The notes under the pieces: model-generated
What the model was told of the DNA's origin: nothing
Database searches by the model: none
What the model saw: only the letters and a program-made list of their open reading frames with translations
DNA from: Paraphysomonas bandaiensis
Taxonomy: Eukaryota; Chrysophyceae
Reading direction: 5' to 3'
Assembly (NCBI GenBank): GCA_965644295.1
Contig: CBFFRP010000458.1
Location: 1 to 32,492 of the forward strand
DNA: 32,492 nt
Shown here: one piece after another, positions 1 to 9,027 of the stretch
How positions within the stretch are numbered: position 1 is the stretch's first letter
Layout: every line of letters starts with the position of its first letter
Translations under genes and position numbers: made by a program

Positions 1-347
1 TCAAATACTATCGTCTGAGTCTATATCAACACAATAAGATAGTATTTCCGCAAAAACATGCGGAGACATTTGTTATTGGTTATATATACGTACGCTTTCC
101 ACAAAGAATCTCTCACATCTAAGTATGAGGTTAATATAACTGCACAAATGAAAAAAATACGGAAGGGGGGGGGTCGATTCTTACACCCCAAAACCCAAAG
201 GGACTCTTTCCTTAATTATCTAGTTATAGTTGAATTGGAATAATTTGGGTATTATCTGCCAGAGAGCTATATGGCTCAATCACAGCGTTGAGGTCAAGAG
301 GCAAAATGACGAGTCACTAGCAAATCAATTCTTTATTATTATATATA
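1..347. other. Intergenic, no gene recognised
   Basis: AT-rich sequence with a short G run near 165-173. A 61-codon open frame at 58-243 has no recognisable domain or low-complexity protein signature and looks like chance. This stretch lies downstream (3') of the minus-strand zinc-finger gene. Confidence 0.5.
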
Positions 348-1322
348 TTATCCTATGATACATGTTGTACACATATCTGAAGGCCCGGCAACACGAGCAG
401 GGGTTCGTGTATTCGTAGCTATGGTGGAAGGAGCAGCTGGTCGTGTATTCGTAGCTATGGTGGAAGGAGCAGCTGGTCGTGTATTCGTAGCTATGGTGGA
501 AGGGACAGCTGGTTGTGTATTCGTAGTTATGGGGGAAGGCATACTATCAACATATGAGGCGTCGGTGCAGTAGTGTCCTGCCCTGGATGCATCACATCTC
601 GAAGCATCATGTGGTTTCTTCAACTCAGATTCTTCAGAGTCAGATCCTTCAGATTCAGGTTCTTCCGATTCATATTCTTCTGCATATGAGGGACGACTTG
701 TGGTGCAATAGTGTCCTGCCCTGGACGCATCACATCTCGAAGCATCATGTGGTTTCTTCAACTCAGATTCTTCAGAGTCAGATCCTTCAGATTCAGGTTC
801 TTCCGAGTCGTATTCTTCCGATTCATATTCTTCTGCATATGAGGGACGACTTGTGGTGCAATAGTCTCCTGCCCTGCATGCATCACATCTCGACGCATCA
901 TGTGGTTTCTTCAACTCAGATTTTTTAGACTCAGGATATACATCAAATACCCACATAATGTATGGGGCTACAGATATTTCGCATTTTTGGCAATCCTGAT
1001 TATAGTTTTTCGCAAAGGCATGGGCAGATATCCATATGCGTGAACAAGATGAGCATCTGAACACTCCAAACCCTTTCTTTCCTTTGAATTCATGACGATA
1101 CACCCAGTATCCAATCGCACCTTTGAAGGGTTTCTCAGCATATACATCTGGCTCCAGTGGATGTTTACTTGCAGTATGCTGCTCTAATGCATGTTCAGAT
1201 TGGAATATTCGATCACAGTAATCACATTCAAAGTCATTTGCATGCTTTGCAGCTGTATGTTGCTCTAATGCATGCTCGGATCGGAATGTTCGGTTACAGT
1301 GATTGCATGAAACTGTCACCAT
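348..1322 (-). CDS. C2H2 and ZAR1-like 3CxxC zinc-finger protein
   Basis: Intronless 324-residue frame starting at the ATG complementary to 1320-1322 and ending with TAA. Seen directly: two near-identical C2H2 fingers (C6,C9,H22,H27 and C33,C36,H49,H54), then a block 'FGVFRCSSCSRIW' (C90,C93) with CQKC at 111-114 and 'KKPHDASRCDACRAGDYC' (C146,C149,C155). Spacing and motifs match the zf-3CxxC domain of ZAR1-type proteins, which bind RNA in animals; RNA binding here is inference. The last knuckle plus an acidic Glu/Ser linker is repeated twice more (about 186-230 and 232-252), but CxxC has become CxxS in both extra copies (Ser200, Ser246). The C-terminus carries about four 12-residue Pro/Ala/Thr repeats. 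An alternative reading is a transcription factor, given the C2H2 fingers. The gene is divergent from the EndoU gene across the TGTA array. Confidence 0.8.
   Translation of the reverse strand: MVTVSCNHCNRTFRSEHALEQHTAAKHANDFECDYCDRIFQSEHALEQHTASKHPLEPDVYAEKPFKGAIGYWVYRHEFKGKKGFGVFRCSSCSRIWISAHAFAKNYNQDCQKCEISVAPYIMWVFDVYPESKKSELKKPHDASRCDACRAGDYCTTSRPSYAEEYESEEYDSEEPESEGSDSEESELKKPHDASRCDASRAGHYCTTSRPSYAEEYESEEPESEGSDSEESELKKPHDASRCDASRAGHYCTDASYVDSMPSPITTNTQPAVPSTIATNTRPAAPSTIATNTRPAAPSTIATNTRTPARVAGPSDMCTTCIIG
405..535 (-). repeat. 36-bp tandem repeat inside the zinc-finger gene
   Basis: Three near-identical 36-bp units and a fourth diverged one encode the 12-residue repeats PSTIATNTRPAA at the protein's C-terminus. 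The frame is kept because 36 is a multiple of three. Confidence 0.8.
575..915 (-). repeat. Triplicated zinc-knuckle and acidic-linker segment in the zinc-finger gene
   Basis: Three tandem copies of a segment of about 140-150 bp encode 'ELKKPHDASRCDA' plus the Glu/Ser-rich linker. Only the copy nearest the N-terminus keeps the full Cys set. The other two share the Cys-to-Ser change, so the change predates the last duplication or was spread by conversion. Confidence 0.75.
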
Positions 1323-1537
1323 GTGATTTTATGGGATATTCAGAGAAAACCCTCAAGAATATGTGTTATATGAAGTTATATATATGTATATATGAGGACA
1401 ACATACTCTACACACTATCCCTTCCTAGCTATACCGTATAGGAGGTATATAGCGCTATACCATGATGGTATACCGTATACGGTCACATGCACTCACTTCA
1501 ACTTTGGAATCTCTGTAGTCCTCTCCTACCACACACA

Positions 1538-1738
1538 CTATGTATGTATGTATGTATGTATGTATGTATGTATGTATGTATGTATGTATGTATGTATGTA
1601 TGTATGTATGTATGTATGTATGTATGTATGTATGTATGTATGTATGTATGTATGTATGTATGTATGTAGGTATGTATGTAGGTATGTATGTATGTATGTA
1701 TGTATGTATGTATGTATGTATGTATGTATGTATGTATG

Positions 1739-1769
<31 letters not shown>

Positions 1770-2351
1770 GTATGTATGTATGTATGTATGTATGTATGTA
1801 TGTATGTATGTATGTATGTATGTATGTATGTATGTATGTATGTATGTATGTATGTATGTATGTATGTATGTATGTATGTATGTATGTATGTATGTATGTA
1901 TGTATGTATGTATGTATGTATGTATGTATGTATGTATGTATGTATGTATGTATGTATGTATGTATGTATGTATGTATGTATGTATGTATGTATGTATGTA
2001 TGTATGTATGTATGTATGTATGTATGTATGTATGTATGTATGTATGTATGTATGTATGTATGTATGTATGTATGTATGTATGTATGTATGTATGTATGTA
2101 TGTATGTATGTATGTATGTATGTATGTATGTATGTATGTATGTATGTATGTATGTATGTATGTATGTATGTATGTATGTATGTATGTATGTATGTATGTA
2201 TGTATGTATGTATGTATGTATGTATGTATGTATGTATGTATGTATGTATGTATGTATGTATGTATGTATGTATGTATGTATGTATGTATGTATGTATGTA
2301 TGTATGTATGTATGTATGTATGTATGTATGTATGTGTGTATGTATGTATAT
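1538..2351. repeat. (TGTA)n tetranucleotide microsatellite, about 810 bp
   Basis: Almost uninterrupted TGTA/GTAT repeats, with single-base interruptions near 1669, 1681, 1769 and 2335. It then degrades into TG/TA-rich sequence to about 2380. Long frames through it (poly-MYVC or poly-THIY) are translation artefacts of a four-base repeat. It lies between two divergent genes and ends about 100 bp upstream of the EndoU start. The flank 1323-1537 has no recognisable gene. Confidence 0.97.
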
Positions 2352-2454
2352 ATATGTGTGTATATGTATGTGTGTGTTATTGCTGTCATCTGCTGTATCA
2401 GTATCAGTGTGGGTGTCAGTGTCAGTAGAGTATAATCTCACCACTTCCCCTCTA

Positions 2455-4487
2455 ATGGAAACTCTCACATCATTTCTATCATTCAAACGCAATGAAATCG
2501 AAGCAAACTTACAAACAGGAGATCCATCTACAGAGCAATTAGATCGATATCTTTGCACGCTCAGCGATCAGTTGTATCACATCGTCAAACAAGCTCCTCA
2601 GAATATACAGCGTATATGTCAGGTATGTGAGAGGACTGCATTGTAATAGAGTACAGTGTTATATATGCTGTGCATAGTGTTATATAGTGGAGAGTGCAGA
2701 GTGCTATATATGGTTGTGGTTATGTATATTATGTTATATGTAGTGTATAGTGTGTGGTGTTATATATGGTGCATAGTGTATAGTGCACGCTGTTATAGAT
2801 AGTCTTATATATTGTGTTGCATGTGTTGATATAGTTGTATAGTTATATATACATATAGTGTTATATATAGCGTATAGAGTGCATAGTGTTATATATGGTG
2901 TTGTATGTAGGGGATAGCGTTATACATGGTTTTATATATAGTGCGTAGTGTTCGGTTTTATGTCGAGTTATATCATTGATAATATATCATTGATTTCTAC
3001 TGTTTGAGGAAGATGTTGTTAAGTGTAGCTCATATGACAGGAGGGACTGACGTTGATGGGGTGGGACTGGCGGAGGAGGCAAGGACTTGTGGGTCAAGAA
3101 AGGAGTATTAATGATGTTTTAAATGGCATCAGTTTTATACAGAAACAGTTAAGTGATTTATCGCCAGAGGTACACCCCAGCCAGGAGGAGATCAATGACA
3201 TATCTGCTGCTGGAAATAAGCTATGGGAATTAGATCTCAACCGGCTGGTTCCTGGAGAGGAGTATGCTATCAATGTTCAAAGAGGGAAAAAAATATACCA
3301 TGACAACGATGCTGCTAGAGACCCGTTGTTTACATATGTCGATGCAAAAGTCTTTGAGCGGCCAACCTATAAGGCTTTTCTAGCGTTACTAGACAACTAT
3401 TCTTCTGCTACAGGAGTACGGGAGGTAAGTTTTGTCCCAACAGATATGACTGTTTGACATGTGTTTGCAGGTGGTGACTGTCGAGGAAGAACAGGAAAAG
3501 TTCGCATTCTTAAAACTTATTATGGAAACTCCAGTTATGAAATACTGCCACAAGTACGATATACATATTCTAGGGTTGTTGGACTTACCTCTAATCACCT
3601 TTTGTCTATTGCTTTCAGCTACCTGGTTGCAACGGGCAAAGCTCCTAGAGATAAGGAAGACTTCATGAGATTCTTGAATGATTTATGGTTCGGTTTGTAC
3701 AGACGTACTACCACTAACGATTCCAGTGGGTTCGAACATGTGTTCTTAGGGGAGATTAAAGATGGTGAAGTTACGGGGATGCATAACTGGGTACAGCTTT
3801 ATGAAGAAGAAAAGAGAAGAAATCTCGACTATCGCGGTAGTGATACACTCAATCATTTTACACGCATACGTATAACATATAGTTGTTAAAGAGTGTGCAT
3901 GTAAATATATCTAGTGGGTGATTGAAGAATCGAATAGATCGCTCTGACGCATACCATGTATAGGGTTTATCTATCCTAAAAGGGTTCCGGGGGTGAAAGG
4001 TTCACGTCTCCCTACAGATGAGCACCAACTGATAACAGTCCAGTTTATATGGAATGGATGCCTGAAGAAATGTTCGTCATCTTTTATCGGTACTAGTCCA
4101 GAGTTTGAAATTGCGCTGTATACGATGTGTTTTTTTACTGGTGGGGATAAGGATAACTTAAAATGCGGTCCCTACAATGTAGAGGTGACGTGTTACAAGT
4201 AAGAAACTTTATGTCGGGGTCAGGAGTGTGTGGCTGACATTCAAAACATAGGTATACCTCCCGCGGTAAAACTCACATTGGAACCTCATTCCCATCTGAA
4301 GCTCCTCTTAGCAGCGATGAGGTACGTCAGAGTAATAATTATACTCCGTGTATATACTTATGATTACTGAGTCAGGCAGCAACAAGGATTCAGTCGTCGT
4401 ATCGCGGCAGGGCTACAAGGAAATCTAGGAGCAATTGAAAAAAGAATGAATCGTACTAGTCCATGTACTCCAGTTAAGGCAGAGTAG
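2455..4487 (+). CDS. EndoU (XendoU) family endoribonuclease, seven exons
   Basis: Proposed exons: 2455-2622, 3041-3424, 3471-3553, 3619-3836, 3964-4198, 4252-4321, 4380-4487, giving 421 residues; every intron is GT..AG. EndoU enzymes cleave single-stranded RNA at U-containing sites and leave 2',3'-cyclic phosphates. Seen in the spliced product: 'DSSGFEHVFLGE' and 'GMHNWVQLYEEEK' carry the two catalytic histidines. They are followed by 'LDYRGFIYPKRVPG', 'LITVQFIWNG', 'SSSFIGTSPEFEIALYT' and 'THIGTSFPS', all hallmark positions of the eukaryotic family. The catalytic Lys probably lies in the stretch after the second His, but I did not fix it. No signal peptide is seen, so cytosolic or nuclear action is likely. 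The N-terminal exon has no recognised domain. Intron 1 is 418 bp, far longer than the others (46-127 bp), and is built of degenerate 'gtgttatatat' repeats. The start is the first ATG after the microsatellite; the exon 1 to exon 2 join is the least certain. Confidence 0.85.
2630..2960. repeat. Degenerate TA/GT-rich repeat inside EndoU intron 1
   Basis: Irregular repeats of a motif like 'gtgttatatatagtg' and 'gtatagtg' about every 20-40 bp fill most of the first intron of the EndoU gene. No coding potential was seen. Confidence 0.6.
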
Positions 4488-4646
4488 GTGACGTTGTAAT
4501 GTATCCTCTGTCAAAGTTACGTTTATCCTGCCAGTAACCCTTAAAACAGTATTGAAAATTGGGCATTTAAACAATTTTTAATAACAGTCTACTCTAAGTG
4601 TAAGTGTATAAATATGTATCTGTAAAATCTCCGATTGTATATGGTG

Positions 4647-4757
4647 CCCCATACTGACAGCGTAACTAATCACTCCGTGCGGCCCTCTAGTGGGTGCTGC
4701 CGAGTGCTGCGACCGCGCACCTCTACCTATGAACACATTGCTTAGTTCAGCGGTTCC
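4647..4757 (+). repeat. Dispersed repeat, copy 1 (~110 bp)
   Basis: A GC-rich segment from 'ccccatactgacagcg' to 'cagcggttcc' recurs at 8522-8632 in the same orientation with few differences. It abuts the downstream end of the copia relic. It could be a solo-LTR piece, a SINE fragment or another short mobile element; no terminal features were identified. Confidence 0.8.
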
Positions 4758-4769
4758 AACCGGGTTCTC

Positions 4770-5560
4770 ACTGCATACCGTGTGATAATGATGCTTTAGC
4801 TAGTTGGGTTCAGTAGGTAGCTAGCAAATAACATATGGGACTTAAACAAGTATTAGTTAGGTACCCACCCGCCCGCCGTCCGGATCTACCTAAGTACGCG
4901 CTCAGAATGGAGCACTTTGCCAATATCTTTTTGATGTACACTGTCTGATCTAGATTGAGGTAGTCCGTGGTCCGCCTAACCCGTCTAATCTCATTCATAT
5001 CTGTAATATCGAACCTTTCACACACTCGTCACTTAATTTCCAAAATAATATGTGTATCTCGACATGCAATCAGCATATCATCTACATATATCACTAATAG
5101 CACCAATTTATCCCTAATAATATGCATGGATCAAGTATACAAGATATAAAATATAAAATGTAATAAATAATACAAGACTTAATAGACTTGTCGAGAAGAC
5201 ATTTATACCATGATCGTGGTGAACTTTTCAACAGTTTGAAGCAATATTCTGGTGGCAATTTGAAGTCTGGTGTGGCATACTTATACACACATCTCCTTTT
5301 ATATCTGCATACAAGAATGTATTAGATATGTCAAGTTGATACACCACCATATTTATAGCAAGCACGATAGCTAATAGCTATCTTACTGTTACCTCTTTTA
5401 CCACTGGAGCAATATTATTTGCTCTTCCACCTTCTTGATGGTCTCCGCATCCAAGTACCCTCCTTGCTACGTTTCAAAGCAAAGACATACTCATAATTTG
5501 ATGCAGTGTTTGGTTATGAAATAATTACCAAGATTTACAATCCGTTTGGGAAGGAGTATG
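4770..5560 (-). pseudogene. Ty1/copia retrotransposon reverse transcriptase relic
   Basis: Reading the minus strand from about 5560 down in shifting frames gives ordered landmarks of a copia-type reverse transcriptase. 'EYVFALKRSKEGTW' is near 5480. 'APVVKEVTV' and 'VVYQLDISNTFLYADIKG' lie at about 5290-5425. 'KLLKSSPRSWYK' is near 5210 and 'DPCI' near 5120. The catalytic box 'IYVDDMLIA' has YVDD at 5077-5088, and 'LDQTVYIKKILAKCSI' is near 4920. Internal stops and frameshifts are frequent, so the element is dead. Sequence below about 4870 resembles the region just past the polymerase core. No long terminal repeats were found. Confidence 0.85.
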
Positions 5561-6660
5561 ATCTACCATGATGATTCTGTTACTGGTTATCAATTGGTTT
5601 TGAACAGAGATGACACATAAGAATGTATTTATTTAATTTCTTGCCACTAACTGTTTCTGCTCTACAGCTACTATGGACTATGGAGTGCATGTATTTGAAA
5701 TATTAGTAAAGCAAGCGAGCTGCGAAGCGTTGTTGTTAGGCAAGTTGGATTGAACTTACTGAACAGGTAGATAGAAAAGAATAGGCAGCCCTGCGTCCCC
5801 ATCAAGAAAACATTTCAGTCTACGAGTGTCGAATGAAGCTGTAGTACTTATGAATGCAAAAATTAATTACACTTTCTTTCACGTCCTCTATTGAATTATT
5901 ATCATCAAAGCTACGTAAGTCACACCCTTCAAGATGAAGGTAAAAAAAATCAAAATTATATTTACGTTTACAATCATATTTTACAGAGTGTAGATATATA
6001 ACAAAACATTTCTATGTTGTTATACCTATTATAGCTATTACGACCGCCTCAACTTCTGAAGTTCCCACTGATTCCGCGATGTTGCACATTAAGATTCTCT
6101 AATTCACGTATATCTCGTAACATATATATTATACACGTGAATACAACAAGATACAATGAAATAACAATCGACTGAATTATTATCAAACTATATAAGAAAC
6201 ATACATGTACAAGATATGATATTATCTATTATGTAATTGGCTCTAATGCTCCTTGCAATTGTATCACATGCTAATCCACCATCATGAGGTCTTCCCGTGT
6301 GTAAGTATTCCTAGACTCACTCTCAAACTCCTGTAGTACATTCTCACCATCAGTTACACTGTGTCTACTCTTGTCACTATCATCAGGAAACATAGTAACC
6401 TTCATTAGCGCTCATTGCTATGATGGGAGCAGCAGCCCATGAAGATACTCAATGAACTGATCGTACTGAACACTCTACTATAAGTCGCAATCTATCTTCT
6501 CATTTACTTGGCTATGGTGCCTATGAATGTCAATAACCTTACAGTAGTATGTGTGGTTGAATGCATATTGCTATATGATGATGGCCAAACAACCTCCCAT
6601 TGATGTGGAGGGATCAGAGTATGTATCGGCATGCTGTGTATATTTTTGTTCAAAGATGCC
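5561..6660 (-). pseudogene. Possible upstream part of the copia relic
   Basis: Upstream of the reverse transcriptase on the same strand, 6260-6410 holds a stop-free stretch reading 'KVTMFPDDSDKSRHS' and onward. It is polar and acidic like the linker between integrase and reverse transcriptase in copia elements. 6480-6620 has further broken frames. No integrase catalytic motif was found, so this is only an extension by position and strand. Confidence 0.35.
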
Positions 6661-7110
6661 TCATATATTGAGACAATAATTCTCTGTATTACAGCCGTAG
6701 TTGTATTGCAGTTGTATAGAGAATATTTGCTTCAATTTATTTTCGAAAAGTGAGAGGCTGACTGCACTGTATATCATATAGTACCTACAGTATATATGTA
6801 TATGACATGAGCTTGAGGTGGTGAGTAATCATCACAATCAAAATCATCAAAAAACTCAAAAAAATAGGTTTTTTAGAAAAAACTGAAATCTATACGACAT
6901 TTTTTCTCAAAATCACCTCCAAAAATGATGAACTTTGAACAAAACAGTAGATTTTTAGATATCTAGATATCTAGATATTATCTAGAGAGTATGCATGTAT
7001 AGTGTGTAGATTGTACATCTTTGGTCCACGTACTGGACTGCATTGGACTCCTGCATATCTATACATCATACTGCTGTTGCAACAGCACATCATAGATATT
7101 GAGTATTATA
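6661..7110. other. Intergenic, A/T-run-rich upstream of RING gene
   Basis: The stretch contains runs of A and T at 6840-6910 and a short 'tagatatc' repeat at 6957-6985. It lies immediately 5' of the RING gene and probably includes its promoter. No gene was seen. Confidence 0.5.
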
Positions 7111-7605
7111 ATGGAAAGAGATTTTGAATATGAAGCAAACTATAGTGCTTATGAGAGAGAACAAAACTATCATGGTATAAAATGTAAAAACTATGAAATA
7201 TGTAAGGAGATTGTGCCGATATGGTGGTTTGAATGTAATGGATGTTATGAATGTGTTAATTGTCTCATAAAAGGGTTTGGTGAATTAGAGTTTAGTGATA
7301 ATATTGAATGTCCTGTTTGTCTTGAAACTACAAGAGGAGTAAAACAACCCCGTTGTGTGCACCACATATGCGTGAAGTGCTTTAAAAAATGTCATTATCT
7401 AAACCGTAAAAATGAACCTCCATTTCCATACCCGGAAATAGAAGACGAATATTTTGATGGTGATTCTCAAGAAGAATGGGAAAATAATCCGTCATATCCA
7501 TTAATTAAAACATTCAATGAAGAATGGAATGCATGGGAAGAGAGGGTAATGGCCGAATTTGCGTTCCAAGAATATTTGAGACAATGCCCACTGTGCAGGA
7601 AATAA
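7111..7605 (+). CDS. Small RING-type zinc-finger protein, intronless
   Basis: 164 residues from ATG 7111 (the frame is open slightly further upstream but has no earlier ATG) to TAA. Seen: an N-terminal Cys pair 'CKNYEIC' and 'ECNGCYECVNC', then 'CPVCLE', 'CVHHICVKCFKKC', an aromatic acidic stretch 'PPFPYPEIEDEY', and a final 'CPLCRK'. The CxxC / CxH..CxxC / CPxC order fits a RING-type zinc fold with a long insertion before the last ligand pair, which suggests a ubiquitin-ligase-like role. The pattern resembles small RING-like proteins I associate with algae and large DNA viruses, but that is memory, not a search. The coding sequence is AT-rich (AAA, GAA and AAT codons), like its flanks. No partner gene is adjacent. 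Confidence 0.75.
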   Translation: MERDFEYEANYSAYEREQNYHGIKCKNYEICKEIVPIWWFECNGCYECVNCLIKGFGELEFSDNIECPVCLETTRGVKQPRCVHHICVKCFKKCHYLNRKNEPPFPYPEIEDEYFDGDSQEEWENNPSYPLIKTFNEEWNAWEERVMAEFAFQEYLRQCPLCRK

Positions 7606-8521
7606 AAGGCTACTTTTATAAAGAATGAGTACTTATAATATGGCCAAACACTCGTCTTTATTGTCTGACAGGAACAGTGATATATTAGAGGTGCGAGCTC
7701 TTCGGTTTAAATTTCCATTAATTTGTATGCAATATCGTTAAGTAAGTTTATTCATACTACTTTTGATTATATCTGCTTTTTGTTGATAAAGCTTGAGCTT
7801 GGATTGATATATAGATAAAGAACTAAGCTAGTTATAGGTTTTTTGCCACAAGCAGGGCTGCGTATCAATTATTGAAATTGAAATAATCGAAATTGGGACA
7901 ACAAATAATAATTGCTATATTACAATTGACTACAGTCTGTGTAGCACATCATTATACATCACTGAGATGATGATAACAGAATGAAGGATAACAAGAACAG
8001 TGATCAAATATGGTTACGACGTAGTCTCAAAGTGTCAATGCATTTATTCCAAGGAAGCCAGGATGAGTCATATGTTATATATATTGCAGGTCTTTTTATT
8101 TAGCAATAGGCGTTAAAAACTCGTTCCGATATAGTGGCTAGTTGAATGCTAGATCTACTAGTTAGACCTCTACCCATAACTAATCAGCACAAATTCTATT
8201 ATCCTACTATTTAGCGCTACAGAAGCTGCTTGTGCGTCGCCGCATGCACCAAGGTGCAACCACTTCCGTTCTTAATGTGGTTTGTGAGTTCGCCCTGCTC
8301 GTGTGTCTGAGGACTCACTGGCGCGTGTTGTCCGGGGGTCTCCCCTTGGGATAAGGTTCCGCCTGGCTCTGAGGTACAGGGTTCTGTATTAAGGTCCTGA
8401 GTGTACCGAGCACTAGATGTGTGTACTGAGATGGGGTATAGGTGGAGTTGCCGGAGACGTCGTCGCCGTTGTCTAGGGCCTGTTGGTATATGTTACTATA
8501 TGATGGCAATATTGTGCTCTT
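7606..8521. other. Intergenic, no gene recognised
   Basis: AT-rich to about 8210, then more GC-rich from 8220 into the dispersed repeat. A 98-codon minus-strand frame (8315-8611) overlaps the dispersed repeat, has no recognisable domain, and may be part of a mobile element rather than a host gene. Confidence 0.45.
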
Positions 8522-8632
8522 CCCCATACTGACAGCGTAAATAATCACTGCGTGCGGCCCTCTAGTGGGTGCTGCCGAGTGCTGCGACCGCGCACCTCTA
8601 CCTATGTACACATTGCTTAGTGCAGCGGCTCC
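8522..8632 (+). repeat. Dispersed repeat, copy 2 (~110 bp)
   Basis: Direct copy of 4647-4757 with only a handful of substitutions, although flanking sequence differs on both sides. That pattern is expected of a short mobile element or solo terminal repeat. Sequence from 8633 to 9027 shows no recognisable gene. Confidence 0.8.
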
Positions 8633-9027
8633 CCAATTCCCGGATGACTGTATATAGAAGTAGCTCCGGTACTTATCCCCTAGATCACCACGAAAATGTG
8701 CGAGTCTGACTTTAATTAGGCTACCAACGGATAAAATTTATAACCCAAAGTAAGATACAGATGTAGCTAAATGTACTAGTTGATCAAAATTGAGAACTAA
8801 GTTTGGTGTATCGCACGTATGTGTTAGAAAATCCCACTGTGACAATCCATATTTAGCTGAGATATCATGCCGTATTGCATTGATGCTGCGTATATTAATA
8901 CTACAATTTAAATGACATTAATAATTCGCTACATATATGTTCAATATCCTACCATAAACCACAGACAAAAAGACCTTCACAAGCAATATGCTCCACATAT
9001 CATGTATAGAACCTGGGAGCTAACCGT

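Noticed and set aside
355-928. Plus-strand frames opposite the zinc-finger gene
   Set aside because: They are shadows of the minus-strand repeats with no domain; the minus strand shows zinc-finger signatures.
1538-2646. Long open frames of MYVC or HTYI repeats (up to 368 codons) as repetitive proteins
   Set aside because: A four-base repeat is open in several frames on both strands; there is no start context or domain. The same artefact occurs at 26062-26538 and 30590-31373.
4647-8632. The two ~110-bp repeats as the long terminal repeats of one copia element
   Set aside because: The intact RING gene lies between them, spacing and relic position do not fit, and the repeats are far better preserved than the reverse transcriptase.
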